This document shows, in pieces, positions 53,394 through 64,000 of a stretch of DNA of 64,000 nt. The stretch covers positions 310,001-374,000 of the forward strand of contig JAGKQI010000073.1 of the NCBI GenBank assembly GCA_018806915.1, given 5' to 3'. How positions within the stretch are numbered: position 1 is the first letter of the stretch; every line of letters begins with the position of its first letter. The notes under the pieces are model-generated. The model saw only the letters and a program-made list of their open reading frames with translations. It had not been told where the DNA came from and did no database searches. The stretch is from Phytophthora colocasiae (lineage: Eukaryota; Oomycota; Peronosporomycetes; Peronosporales; Peronosporaceae). Both the position numbers and the translations under genes were made by a program.

Positions 53394-53539
53394 TTCTGGA
53401 GCACTTGGATCTCTGTTTCCACCTCTTGCGTATAGGCCCAAGAGAATCAATCACTCTGGTGCCGTGTTCGGCTTACATTTCTGGTTTGCATTGTACAGAT
53501 AAAGTGCCCAATACACGTACCATTAGACTCTGTCGCTTT

Positions 53540-54737
53540 ACCCTTTAAGCAAACGTCGCGCGAAGTGAAGCGTCTGGAGGGAGTGACCCGTTCACCCGTG
53601 TTCAACCTGTTCGGAGAGACTTTGAACGGTTTACACACGATTCGAGCCTTCCGGATGCAGGACAAGTTCATGCAGCTGAACAAAGCGGCCGTGGACGACA
53701 ACACGTCCTTCTACTTCACGTACTGGGCGGCCGGACGTTGGCTGGCAATTCGCTTGGACTGGTTGTCGGTGGTTGTGATCTTTGTGGTGACTATTTATCT
53801 CGTCTCGTCCAAGGGAGACACAGACTCTGTTGTTGCTGGTATTTCTCTGTCGTATTCGCTGATGCTGACGTCGATGATCCAGTGGGTAGTACGAGCAGTT
53901 GACTTGACAGACAACGCTATGACCAGCGTGGAGCGATTGCTGCATTTCCGCACGATTCCAGTCGAGAAGGATAGCGACGACTGCGTTGCTATCAACGGAG
54001 CTGCGTGGCCTGCACGAGGCGCCATCCGTTTTGACAGTTTGTGTCTTCGATACCGTCCGGACTTGCCTCTGGTGCTCCGAGGTGTGAACATGGACATCCA
54101 GCCGGGTGAAAAAGTGGGCATTTGTGGACGGACAGGGGCCGGAAAGAGCTCCCTGATGATCGCTTTGTTTCGCATCTGCGCGTTCGACAGCGGTTCAATC
54201 TTTATCGACGGCATTGACATCGAGAAGGTTCGGCTTCAGGATCTCCGTCGCGGGTTGGCAATTATCCCTCAAGACCCGGTACTTTACAGCGGAACTTTGA
54301 GGGACAACTTGGACCCGTTCGGAGACTACACGGACGAAGCCATTTGGTCGGTCCTGCAGCAGGTTCATCTGGCGCCCACCGTCACGAAATGGGGCACAGG
54401 ATTGAGCTTCTCCGTGACCGAAAGGGGCGACAACCTGTCGGTGGGTCAACGGCAACTGCTTTGTATTGGTCGTGCTCTGCTGAAAGACAGTAGAATTGTC
54501 GTGCTGGACGAAGCCACAGCCAATGTGGACACAGCCACCGACCGCCTCATCCAGGCGACAATCCAGGAGACGTTCGCTGACAAGACGGTGCTGATCATCG
54601 CCCATCGGATCAACACTATTATGCATTGCAACAAGATCGCAGTCATGGACGCTGGACAAGTCGCAGAGTTCGGAGCGCCGTCATCGCTGCTGCAGCAGCC
54701 AGACTCGATATTTGCTTCACTTGCAACAGCTCACTAA
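53540..54737 (+). pseudogene. 3' fragment of an ABCC (MRP-type) transporter gene
   Basis: The sequence starts abruptly near 53545 at QTSREVKRLEGVTRSPVFNL, the conserved intracellular loop of the second membrane domain, with no start codon or upstream exon. It continues through the last membrane segments and the complete second nucleotide-binding domain: Walker A GRTGAGKSSLMI, Q-loop IIPQDPVLYSGTLRDNLDPF, signature LSVGQRQLLCIGRALL and Walker B RIVVLDEATANVD. It ends in a normal stop. Full-length ABCC proteins have about 1,300 residues; about two thirds are missing. The cut lies about 150 bp after the mucin-like gene. The remaining reading frame is intact, so the truncation may be recent. Confidence 0.8.
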
Positions 54738-55299
54738 ATGAAGGGATAACATAAGAGTACAGGGAAATTAGGGAAAGGAATTTTTTCATTTGAGATGAAG
54801 AAAAAACTAAATCAAATATCAAAGCGCTCATGCACGCAAAGAAGAGCTACAAGAGCAGGGGCTCCCGTTTATTGTATTTTAGACTGATAGATAGCTGCAC
54901 AGGCAATAAAATATTTATCGCAGCCACAGCAGTTAGCAATAGATAATGCAGTATCATCATGGAAGATCATCAATAATTCCAATACAAGATCAAAACGTTG
55001 TTACTCAGTAAACTGCGATGCTAAAACCTGAGCAACTACATGTAGACACTGCTTACATGCACTCATCCACCGTCCGGACGTCCCAATACGACCTGTTCAC
55101 ACGCAAAAAGAAGATCATCTCTTTGGGAATCAATGGCTAGGAATCGTTATCATGGTTCAAAGTTTTTCAATAAATTAGTGGAGGTTAGCTCAAAAAATAA
55201 ATTATTTACAAGTTTGGGATTCAGAAAAATTAAATATTTTGACGATAATATTGTATTGTATTTCCAGTAAATATATTTTTCGGGAGCCCTGTAACAAGA
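54738..55299. other. A/T-rich intergenic stretch
   Basis: Nothing coding is recognised. One TACATGTA palindrome lies at 55037-55044. Confidence 0.4.
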
Positions 55300-55902
55300 G
55301 GAGGAACTCCCTAATAGTGAAACCATTCAAACGTGAAAGAAGCTTAAGGTGCGCTGAGGCACATCCAAATGCCCCACTTCCCGCCTGTGCACCTCCGGCA
55401 AAAATACTGGAGCGAGAGTCGTACAAAGTGATTTTCTCGGAGCTGATGGACAAGATGAAGGAATGCTTTGAACGCAAAACTGACGCCAATATGACCGTGA
55501 CGGGGAATCCTGACGTAGGGTTAAGTCGCTTTTACCTCTACTTCGTCTCTCAACTGTTCCACACGTTGGTAAAGTCCCGGAGCGTTCTCAGTTTGCGACT
55601 CAATTGTGGAGTTGGTACTCAATTCTGAGGAAGTATTGTCCTTAAGACGACACTTTATCGAACTGGACATTCATGATCTATCAAAACGTCTCTCCGTTCT
55701 TCGGCTTATCGAGGGGAACTCGTCGCAGTTACTTGGATGGAAAGGAGTCTCGATTCTTTTGCTTCTCCTGGGTTTAAAGGCTTGCAAAGTTTTTTCGTTC
55801 ACGTACTACATGCCAACGTGGAGCTTACATGAATTGCAAGACTGTGTAACAGGATTGAGACGTATCTTGAAAAGACACCAGGAGTTGATGTCGTATGGGT
55901 GA
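55300..55902 (+). pseudogene. Crinkler (CRN)-type effector C-terminal fragment, degenerate
   Basis: Two displaced frames (to 55628 and 55606-55902) resemble the P-loop NTPase-like C-terminal region found in many oomycete Crinklers. The first has a decayed P-loop (GNPDVGLSRFYLYF, where Gly-Lys-Ser is expected). The second has FIELDIHDLSKRLSVLRLIE, then GNSSQLLGWKGVSI and FTYYMPTWSLHELQDC. There is no signal peptide or LFLAK-type N-terminus here, and the frame changes at about 55610, so it is a remnant. Known CRN proteins enter host plant cells; nothing suggests that this copy is functional. Confidence 0.6.
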
Positions 55903-56297
55903 ATGCAGCTGCTGGACATGATCTGAGAACGCTAAATGTTGCAGTAGGCGCTGATGGACGAACGCTGGGCTGGAAGGAAACGACTTCAGCTAAAATCGAC
56001 GACGTTGATTGGCGGATGACACTTAAAACGCTGATGAATGCTGGAAGCACCGAAGATCTTGGATACGACGAAGTGGATCGCAGTCACCCTCAGGGAGGAG
56101 CGAGCCAATGTATGGACGAGAGCGACGACAACGGAGTTCTCACTTCGAAATCTGCAGCGACGGTGGTAGGCACTTCGGAATTTGCGACGACGGTGGCAGG
56201 TACTTCGGAATCTGCAGCGACGTTAACAAGCGACTTCAAAAGTTACGGGTTGGACGGGCGAGTGACTGACGACGGGCTATCGGGAACGGGTCATTAG
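55903..56297 (+). pseudogene. Remnant ORF of unknown origin with short tandem repeats
   Basis: The frame contains TLNVAVGADGRTLGWKETTS, then IDDVDWRMTLKTLMNAG, followed by imperfect repeats around VVGTSEFATTVAGTSES (56140-56220). It abuts the Crinkler fragment and the start of G3, and could be part of another retroelement. I do not recognise it. Confidence 0.3.
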
Positions 56298-56816
56298 TCG
56301 GTATACTCGACGTTTAATACGGTGACGAGAGACTTCCTTCATTGAAGAGAGCGACGGCTTAACGGACGAGACGAACGGACGAGTAGTGTGACATTGGGAG
56401 CTTTGGACGAACGAGTGGAGGCTGGGACGACTGTGTTTTGGGCGGTGTTGAGCGGTCGAGTGACTGTCGACGGGCTATCGGGAACGGGTCATTAGTCAGT
56501 ATCCTCGACGTTTAGGACGCGATCCAAGGACGGTCATTAGTGCCTAGGATACGACGACGTCGGCCAAGGTGAAACGAGTAGATTGACGAACGGACGGACG
56601 GACGAAGGAACGAAGTTGAACGTACGAGCGAGAGCTCTATTGTATTGAATATAAATAGGAACGAAGTTCCGGCGCAGGTGAACTGAGCCCGTACGTTGTT
56701 GGAGTGTTTAATTCTAGCGAAGAAGCCTAAGATAAAGAAGAACCCGGCGAGACAGCGCAGCAAAGCATTGCAGCCATACGATCCGCTAGCGAACAGGCGT
56801 ATTGTGGGTTCGTCAC

Positions 56817-57834
56817 ATGGTGGTCATACAGGGGCTTCTCGCAGAAAAACGAGCACTAAGAAAACGAAAAACGATGGGAACGAAAACAGCGACACTGGTA
56901 GCGTCGACTAAAACCGCACGAATGACACGCGGTAGGAAGACCAATCCGGCAGATGTCGAAACGAAGAACGAAGATAACGATGAGGACAGACGAATGGAAA
57001 CGTCGGTGAATGTGGAAACGCGACCAACACTCGACGACACCGGTCTGGCGACTCGGAGCGGAATAGTTGAAACCACCAGCGATGCTGCAACGGAGCCTTA
57101 TGAGGACAACTCCGACGAAGTACCCGAGCCGACCGAAGATGAACTGAAGGCCTTGGAACGTACTGTGAAGCGACTGAGTGAAGTGGTAGCGAAAGCAGAT
57201 ACGGGACGAGGAGCGACCGTCTCCCACCGGATGCAACGACTGGCCGAAAGTCTTCAGCAATTGACGACAAATGTAGTGAATCCATCCATGGATGCACAAA
57301 CGACTGACGTCAACGCTAATGAAGGACGGGATGGAGCTAGGGGACGCGCTAGTAGTCGAGTCGACGAAGCGGAACCAGTACCGGTAGTGGCAGAACGAGC
57401 ATTGCCACCAGTTCGATCCGGAGGATACGAAGAAGATGAAGACCAGCTACATGACGATGACGACGAACGAAATTCACGTCGCCGACGACATGATGATGCT
57501 GGCAATCGACGAAGAGTACCGCAGCCACCTCGGCAAAACTTGGTATCACGAGGCAAAAGGCAACAAACGGATCATGAACTCCGCAAATCTCGTAAACGAC
57601 GGGATCCTCGGCAAAACTTGGTATCACGAGGAGGAGAACAAACGGATCGCGTACTCCGCAAATCTCGGAAACAACGAGATCCTTGGCAAAACTTGGTATC
57701 ACAAGGAGGGGAACAACGAACGGATCGCGTACGCTACAAGACTCAGAAACAACGAGCACCTCGGCAAAACTTGGTATCACGAGGGAAAAAGCGACGATCA
57801 GATCGCGTACGTACCGGTACTCAGAATCGTCGAC

Positions 57835-57902
<68 letters not shown>

Positions 57903-59527
57903 AACGGTAAGTATGATGATGAGGATGCTGACGATGAGTATGATGAACGCAGATCGCGACAACGAACACGGGGCCAAGAACACCATCAGGAACGTGGACG
58001 ACGCAACCACAATGAAGAACACCGTGAAGAACGATACGAACGACGTCAACAGGAGCGACGACCACGCTCTCAACAAACGGTATCAGACGACGACTATTCT
58101 GATGGAGGAGGAAGCTCCGGGAGAGACAGCTCTGATGATGACCGACGCGGACGGCGCAGTTATTCTGATGAAAGTGATGAAAGCAGCAGTTCCAGTAGCG
58201 GAGCAAGCTCCGGCGGAACGGGTGGATCTGAAGAGGACGCGTATGTAGCACGACGACGGGTCCGACGATCACCACGACATGAAAGGCATCATGGACAACG
58301 CGAGCGACGTGAACGATACGGGCGACGCAAACGAAGAGAACCGCATCGACGTCAGCGACCACGGAACATTAAGGATTTGGAACTACCGAGCTTCACGCCG
58401 ACACCGAGAGCTTCAGTATCGACGTGGATTGATCGGGTGGATCTGGCTTTGAAGGGAGCAAAGGAATCAGGACGTGGCGAATGGTCGGATCGCTCACTGT
58501 ACTTTATTCTTGGCAACAAATTAATGGAGAGTGCTGCACGATGGTGGGTGAATATGGATCGAAGAATGCATCATCGGGATCGTACTTGGACGAAGTTGAA
58601 AGTTGCTTTACTGAGACGATATGGACCCCGGATTGACAAGTCTGCTGCCGAAGCTCGGGTAAATGCGCGGTATAGATTCCACAAGGAACCGTATGCTGAT
58701 TTTGCGGCTGGATTACGCGAAGCTGCGGACAGGAACGAAGTTAGTGAACGGGTGTTTTTGGCTCAGTTTTACCGATGTTTGGAACGTACAGTACGACAAT
58801 TGGTGAAGCAGCCGCCTGTGCCGACGACGTTAGAAGAAGCGGTTGAGAAAGCCACAGAAATCGACGACCCGATGGATTATGTGGATGGAAGGCAACAGAT
58901 GAATCGGGACGCGCAAATTCAGCCACCATCCGGAGACGGGAGCAGAATGGTTGTCATTCCTGGAGTCGGAACGTTGGCTATACCAGCAGAAGGAACGGAG
59001 AATGCAGCAGAAGAAAGCACGACACCAACTGGACGACAAGGTGCTTTAGCGGTATGTACGAACCAACAGGGAGTGTACAATTGGCCGGCTGGAGTGTACG
59101 AGTTACCACCGGGGCAGAAGTGGAATGGCCGATTCTGGGCTGTACCTGGGAACGCTGGCAAGAAACGATCAGAGAAGAAGCAGTCAAAGACGAAGTCCAA
59201 GACGGACGCCAAACCTCATAAGACGAAGAAGGTGTCAAAACGAGTGGCGACCGACTCCAGCAGCGAAGACGAGATGAAAGAGAGTCGAACGAAACGGGCT
59301 AAGACGGCCACTACACCGACAACTGCAGCTACGAAGATGGTGACGTCCGATGATCGATCCCGCGACTCGATGAGATTTGGCGAATTGCGACGAGAACGCG
59401 GAGATACGCCGAACAGGCCGTGTTTCCACTGCGGGCAAAACACTCACTGGTCAGCACAATGTCCGAATGAACCGAAGTGTTATGCATGCTATCAACGAGG
59501 GCATTTCGCGAGACTGACCCAATCCTG
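56817..59527 (+). CDS. G3 gag
   Basis: The ATG at 56817 (MVVIQGLLAEKRALRKRKTM) or 56874 starts a frame to 59527. The N-terminal part is disordered with four imperfect repeats of about 75 bp (57528, 57606, 57680 and 57757; peptide PRQNLVSRG) and an uninterrupted Asp run from a gat microsatellite (57835-57902). The gag core is at 58370-58880 (LELPSFTPTPRASVSTWIDR, ARWWVNMDRRMHHRDRTWTK). One CCHC knuckle is intact (CFHCGQNTHWSAQC); the second (CYACYQRGHFAR) loses its last Cys at the frame end. Confidence 0.8.
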
Positions 59528-59683
59528 ATGCGCAAGAAACGGAATGACGCGTACTTGAAACAGCGAGCTGAAGAGACTAAGAAGCCGGCGGAAAACGATA
59601 CCCGGGCGTAGTGACGGGAGATACAGCGTCCGGATCAACCAGCGACTCTCCGACAGAAAAACGACGAGAAGAACGGTAAATCC

Positions 59684-60151
59684 ATGAGAGTTGAGCTGCC
59701 GACGGTAGTGACGAAGGATGATGAAGTGCTACAAGCGATGGAGAAGATGAAAGATGGAAGAACGGAACGGGATGAAGAACGAGCGGCGATATATGTAGCA
59801 ACGGTGCGACCAGCGATGGCTTCCACGAGGTATCGATGTATCCGATTGGAAGGGACTTTGATGGTGTCGGCCCCGGAACTGACGACGACAACGGATGAAG
59901 ACGCCAGGCAACCTGTGAACGTTGAAGAAGTGGTTAGTGTCGACGCGAATGAGGCAACGATGACCAGTCGAACGAGCGCTGGAACAACGACGAACGTAAC
60001 CAGTGGTGAATCATCACGAACAACGAACACTTTGGATGGGGTCTCGATTGATGCTGTATACGGATCCGCAAGTGGAGAAGGCGTGAATGTCGACGTGGAA
60101 CCATCACCGGAACCCGAATTGCTGGAATCTGGAGAAGGCGAACGACGATGA
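59684..60151 (+). pseudogene. G3 gag-pol linker frame
   Basis: A Thr/Ser/Glu-rich frame (MRVELPTVVTKDDEVLQAME) lies between the zinc knuckle and pol in a different frame from both. It probably belongs to the polyprotein linker separated by frameshifts. Confidence 0.4.
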
Positions 60152-61949
60152 CGGTGAACATACTTGCAATGACGAAGTTGATGAAGCTGGGGAAGGCGCG
60201 ACTACCTCCGAGCCGGATGGTGAAGAACGAGCAGCAAAACGACGACGAGTGACCACTGAACGGAGACTGCAGCGACGAATAGCGCGGAAAGCGGCTCGGC
60301 AACGTAGAAAGGAGAAACTCGACGAACAACAAGCCGTGAAGAACCGTCAAGACATAAAACGAGAACGGATGTTGCAAGAACGCCGGAAGCAAGCTGACGT
60401 GGCCCTAAAGAAACTGGCCGTTCAACGAAACCTACGAAGTGAGACACCACTGACGGCGGAACGGACGGATCGTGAGAAACCTGCCTCTGTGAAGTTAGTG
60501 AAGCAATTAAAGGAACGTACCTCGACATCTACCGTGATCGATGATGTTGAAGAAGTCGTGAACTCTGCCGATGGACTACCGACAGCGAAAATGCGGGTGA
60601 ACCGAATGTGGAAGGATATCAAACTGGATAGCTGTGCACGTTTCACTATAGCAGGCACTGAATGGATGAAGCACGGTGACCGACTTGATATTGAAGCACC
60701 TGTAGACTACGTTGAAGGAATTGGTGGTTTTCTACTCGATGTTGTGGGAGTATGGAGATTTCAATTCAGGACGGTGTTCGGAGAAACCATTCATGCAGAT
60801 GCATGCATTGTTGATGGTTGCGATGATGAGTTCCTGTTGGGCGTTGACTTTATGAAGAAACATGGTGCCAGAATCGACTTTAAGCGCAACGAGTTGATGT
60901 ACAAATTGAAGGAACGTCGTATCATTGTGCCATTTCGAACTGATGAAGTGTCCGACGATGGTGTAAGTGCACGAGTTGCAGCAGTACGAATAACGAAGCG
61001 AACGCAGTTGACGGGACGAGCTGTGACGCCGGTGGAGGTATCAGTTGCTGCTCCTGACGGTGAGATCGGAATGTTTGTACCGACGAGATGTGCTGGCACG
61101 GTGATGTTGGCCTCTACAGTGACTAGAGCGCAGAATGGGAAAGCAATAGTACCAATGATCAATTCGGCTCCTGGACGAACGAAGTTGCCATCAAAGAAGG
61201 AGCTGGGAGTCTGGATACCGATTGACAGTGATATGGAAGTCCTGGAAATCAATGGCGAGCTTGAGCGGGACCGAGTGAAGAATTGGCTGGATGAAATCAG
61301 CAGCCAAGAACCACTGGAAAACGAAGATGACGTGAAGATCGGCGTTGAAGATGAGGACAGTCGAGAACTGATACTGAAGTTGCTGCGGACGTACCGAAAC
61401 CTGATTGAGACGAAGGGTGATTGTCCGCCCGCAACTGCACTGCCAGTGGAACACCATATTGACACCGGAGATGCTGCGCCAATAATGCTGAAGAGACGAC
61501 GTCAAGCGCAGAGTGATGATGCAGTCATTGAAGAAAATGTAAAGAAGATGCTGACGGCTGGTGTAATCGAAGAAGGCAATGGAGCTTGGGGATTCCCTGT
61601 TGTATTGGTGCGCAAGAAGGATGGAGAAGTCAGGTTCTGTGTGGATTACCGCGCACTGAACAGAATCACACGGAAAGACGTCTACCCCTTACCACGCATT
61701 GATGAAACCCTGGAAGCTTTGGGTGGTGCCCTATTGTTTTCGACACTCGACTTGAAAGCTGGATACTGGCAGATATTGATGGCGTTGCGTGACAAAGTGA
61801 AGACGGCGTTTATGACGAAGCAAGGACTGTATCAATTTGTGCGGATGCCATTCGGTCTCATGAATGCGCCATCTACATTTCAACGGATGATGAACGGAGT
61901 GCTGAGAGAGAGGATTGACCTGGTTGACTTGTCTAGTGTATCTGGATGA
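60087..61949 (+). pseudogene. G3 pol: protease and RT N-terminal half
   Basis: After a basic linker (RRLQRRIARKAARQRRKEKL) the protease active site reads KLDSCARFTIAGTEWMKHGD, with Cys in place of the usual Gly. The second protease block is CDDEFLLGVDFMKKHGARID. RT follows: AWGFPVVLVRKKDGEVRFCV, DYRALNRITRKDVYPLPRID, FSTLDLKAGYWQI and VRMPFGLMNAPSTFQRMM. The frame ends by a one-base shift directly before the catalytic YLDD box. Confidence 0.8.
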
Positions 61950-63201
61950 CATTGTTATATACACTAGAGGAGGCATTGAACGACATGTAATCGAGCTGGC
62001 GTGTGTACTGGAACGACTTTCGCAAGCGGGATTGACATTGAAATTGAAGAAATGCGTGTTCGCTACCGAGTCGATGGAGTACTTGGGACACGAATTGTCG
62101 AAGGAAGGCGTTCGGCCGCTAGATCGATTGGTGACTGCTGTACGAGATTTCCCTACACCGAATGATGCTGTGGAAGTGAAACGATTTGTGCATCTCGCTG
62201 GGTACTATCGGAAATTTGTGCCTGGATTCGGAACGCTGATGGAACCTCTCACGAAATTATTGAGGAAGAAAGTGAAGTGGAAGTGGGGAGAGTCACAAGA
62301 AGAAGCGTTCATGGCAGTGAAGAAAATCTTAACGACGAAGCCGGTGTTACGTTATCCAGATTTCCGCCTACCATTTCGATTGAGTACTGATGCGTCGACG
62401 ATTGGACTAGGGGCTAGTTTGATGCAAGATGGAGGTAACGGATGGCAACCTGTTGCGTACGCCAGCAAGGTGAACAATGAAGCGGAAACGAAGTACGGTA
62501 TCACCGAGTTGGAATGCTTAGCAGTGGTGTGGGCGATCAAATTATTTAGACCGTACCTGTATGGACGACGATTTGTTGTGGTGACGGATCATGCTGCTCT
62601 GAAATGGTTGATGACCAGCTCAAATCTGACGGGAAAACTACATCGCTGGGCTTTGATTCTGCAGGAGTATGATTTTGTTGTGGAGTATCGACCGGGAAGT
62701 ACCAACGTGGTAGCAGATGCGTTGTCCCGATCTCCGGTAGTGACTAAGGTGCTGGCTGCTGTCGGACGACGACGACGGAGACGTCGATGGATGGGTGCGA
62801 AAGGAGCTACGATTGCTGATGCGGTGGACGAGGGTGACGCTATCGACGATAACGCGATGCCGATGGATGAGCTGGAGAAGCAAGGCCGTGCCGAACAGCG
62901 AGACGTGAGGGATGGACGAAATGCAGTTGATGACGGACGTAAACTCGCGGCCATGACGAAATCCACGGGCCGAGACGCTTCGGAACGAACGAGTGCTGAA
63001 GAGCAGGCTCGAAGTGTGAAAACGGGTAAGCGAAACCGAGAAAAGCACAAGAAGTCGTTGCTGAAGGACATGAGTGATAAACGGCCATTATCGAGAAGCG
63101 AAGCCTTACGACGTACACCTGGTGAGACTAAGGAGGTGAGCAAAATGTTCTCGGACGCGGTCGCTGACGGAAGAAACGACGTCAACATCAATGATGAATG
63201 A
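61915..63201 (+). pseudogene. G3 pol: RT C-terminal half and RNase H
   Basis: The frame begins with CLVYLDDIVIYTRGG (catalytic box) and continues with FATESMEYLGHELSKEGVRP, the connection domain and RNase H (LSTDASTIGLGASLMQDGGN, FVVVTDHAALKWLMTSSNLT, EYRPGSTNVVADALSR). A charged linker follows to the stop at 63201. Only a frameshift separates it from 60087-61949. Confidence 0.85.
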
Positions 63202-63413
63202 ACCACCAATCGAATCCCAAACGACCAAAACACGAACGGTGTCAACCGACAGAGACACAACACAGAATGAACGACAAAATGCTGTGGACAAGGCGGGTGA
63301 ACGAAGAATCCCTGACGATAACCGAACGCCGACATCACTAATGACGAACGGTAACATGATACGGGGACCCGAGTCAATTCAAACGACAGAACCAGACGAA
63401 TTTGCCAAACAAA

Positions 63414-64000
63414 CGGTATGAAGCTGATGAACGAGCACGTACGGAACGACAACGAATTAGATTGCAAGGTGACACATTGCAGTTGACCGACGCCGAGATC
63501 TGTGACGAACAAATGAAGAGCAAACTGGTTCAGAAGCTGATAAAAGAAGGTGAATACCGTAATATGCGAGTGACTACGAGCTATGGCATGGCAGTGATAG
63601 AAACGGCGGACGGTATCCGAGTTATTTTGCCGGCAGTGTTACGACCAATAGCGTTTAAAGAATGTCATGATTCCATTTGGGCTGGACACTTACGGACGAC
63701 GCACACGCAAGCACGAGTATCTCAGGTGTATTGGTGGCCGAATCTAGCCAAGGACGTGAAGTGCTGGGTGCGTGGATGTCAAGAGTGTGGCAGTAGAAAA
63801 GCGAAGCCGAAGGAAATTATCCCACCACTACGAAGTTTGCGGGGAGGAGACGTTGGAGACCGATGGGCGTTGGACGTGGCAGGACCTTTACCTGTTGGAG
63901 AAAATGGACAGCGATATGTCATAGCGGCGCTGGAATATGTAACGAGATACGCTGTTGCTACGACGATGGAGAGTCATCAAGCAGATAAGGTGGCGGCCTT
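63414..64000 (+). CDS. G3 integrase, partial at the window end
   Basis: The frame is open to the window edge. It contains the zinc-binding region (KECHDSIWAGHLRTTHTQAR, WWPNLAKDVKCWVRGCQECG) and the start of the catalytic core with the first Asp (RWALDVAGPLPVGENGQRYV). A short frame at 63191-63421 in a different phase bridges it to RNase H, so two more frameshifts lie between them. Confidence 0.75.

Larger units (their letters stand above)
56260..64000 (+). mobile_element. Ty3/Gypsy element G3, cut by the window end
   Basis: Gag with zinc knuckles, protease, RT, RNase H and integrase follow in Gypsy order on the plus strand. The 3' LTR lies beyond 64000, so the LTR cannot be defined by comparison. 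The region 56260-56816 is a likely 5' LTR or leader: it has a direct repeat of about 60 bp (56265-56325 and 56461-56520, core cgacgggctatcgggaacgg) and a TATA-like box (tgaatataaatagg, near 56645). G3 lacks the dense inverted repeats of G1 and G2, and no antisense frame was found. Confidence 0.8.

Noticed and set aside
56815..56835. Primer-binding site TGGTGGTCATACAGG directly after CACA at the G3 leader
   Set aside because: It coincides with the likely gag start and cannot be tested without the 3' LTR or a tRNA comparison.
57436..58248. Plus-strand frame with a Met run inside G3 gag
   Set aside because: It is the same microsatellite read in another phase; the gag frame has the domain content.
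57349..58362. 337-codon minus-strand frame with a long His run opposite G3 gag
   Set aside because: The His run is the complement of the gat microsatellite, and the rest is opposite clear gag coding sequence.

Overview
The window looks like nuclear DNA of an oomycete, most likely Phytophthora-like. The grounds are short GT-AG introns, very compact host genes, a Crinkler-type effector fragment, a Thr/Pro-rich secreted mucin-like protein and many Ty3/Gypsy and Ty1/Copia elements. No taxon-specific marker was searched. All calls come from reading the sequence.

Layout. (1) 129-1464: a frameshifted DDE transposase on the minus strand. (2) 1802-9935: a Ty3/Gypsy chromovirus on the minus strand (element G1) with 147-bp LTRs. 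Its plus strand carries a 2-kb open frame broken by one TAG. (3) 9936-11617: pieces of two older Gypsy elements. (4) 11754-25751: a Copia element, itself split by a second chromovirus (G2, plus strand, 16823-25258) with 451/460-bp LTRs and an AAAAA target duplication. The Copia is flanked by about 177 bp of duplicated promoter and 5' coding sequence of a host AAA ATPase gene. (5) 25803-34350: an 8.5-kb tandem array of roughly 0.5-kb units, lying exactly between that promoter and the ATG of the ATPase. (6) 34351-54737: gene-dense host DNA: a type II AAA ATPase, a protein kinase, a KIX+HRDC protein, an N-terminal amidase, a SENP8-like deneddylase, RPN13, an unknown 880-940 residue protein, a ZnT5/Msc2-like zinc transporter, a mucin-like secreted protein and the 3' half of an ABCC transporter. 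(7) 55300-55902: a broken Crinkler-type fragment. (8) about 56260-64000: a third Gypsy element (G3, plus strand) running off the window.

The strongest unexplained signal is in G1 and G2. Their LTRs, gag, pol and antisense frames are tiled almost end to end with short inverted repeats (arms 6-12 bp, loops mostly 1-12 nt). I do not see this in the Copia, in G3 or in the host genes. Both elements also carry an antisense frame at the same place: acidic N-terminal half, coiled-coil C-terminal half, overlapping the chromodomain end of pol. A third signal is the rebuilding of the AAA ATPase promoter by a Copia, a long direct duplication and a satellite array whose last unit places an overlapping upstream ORF at the start codon.

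Among host genes, three proteolysis genes (N-terminal amidase, SENP8-like, RPN13) sit side by side. The last two are divergent, with only 71 bp between start codons.
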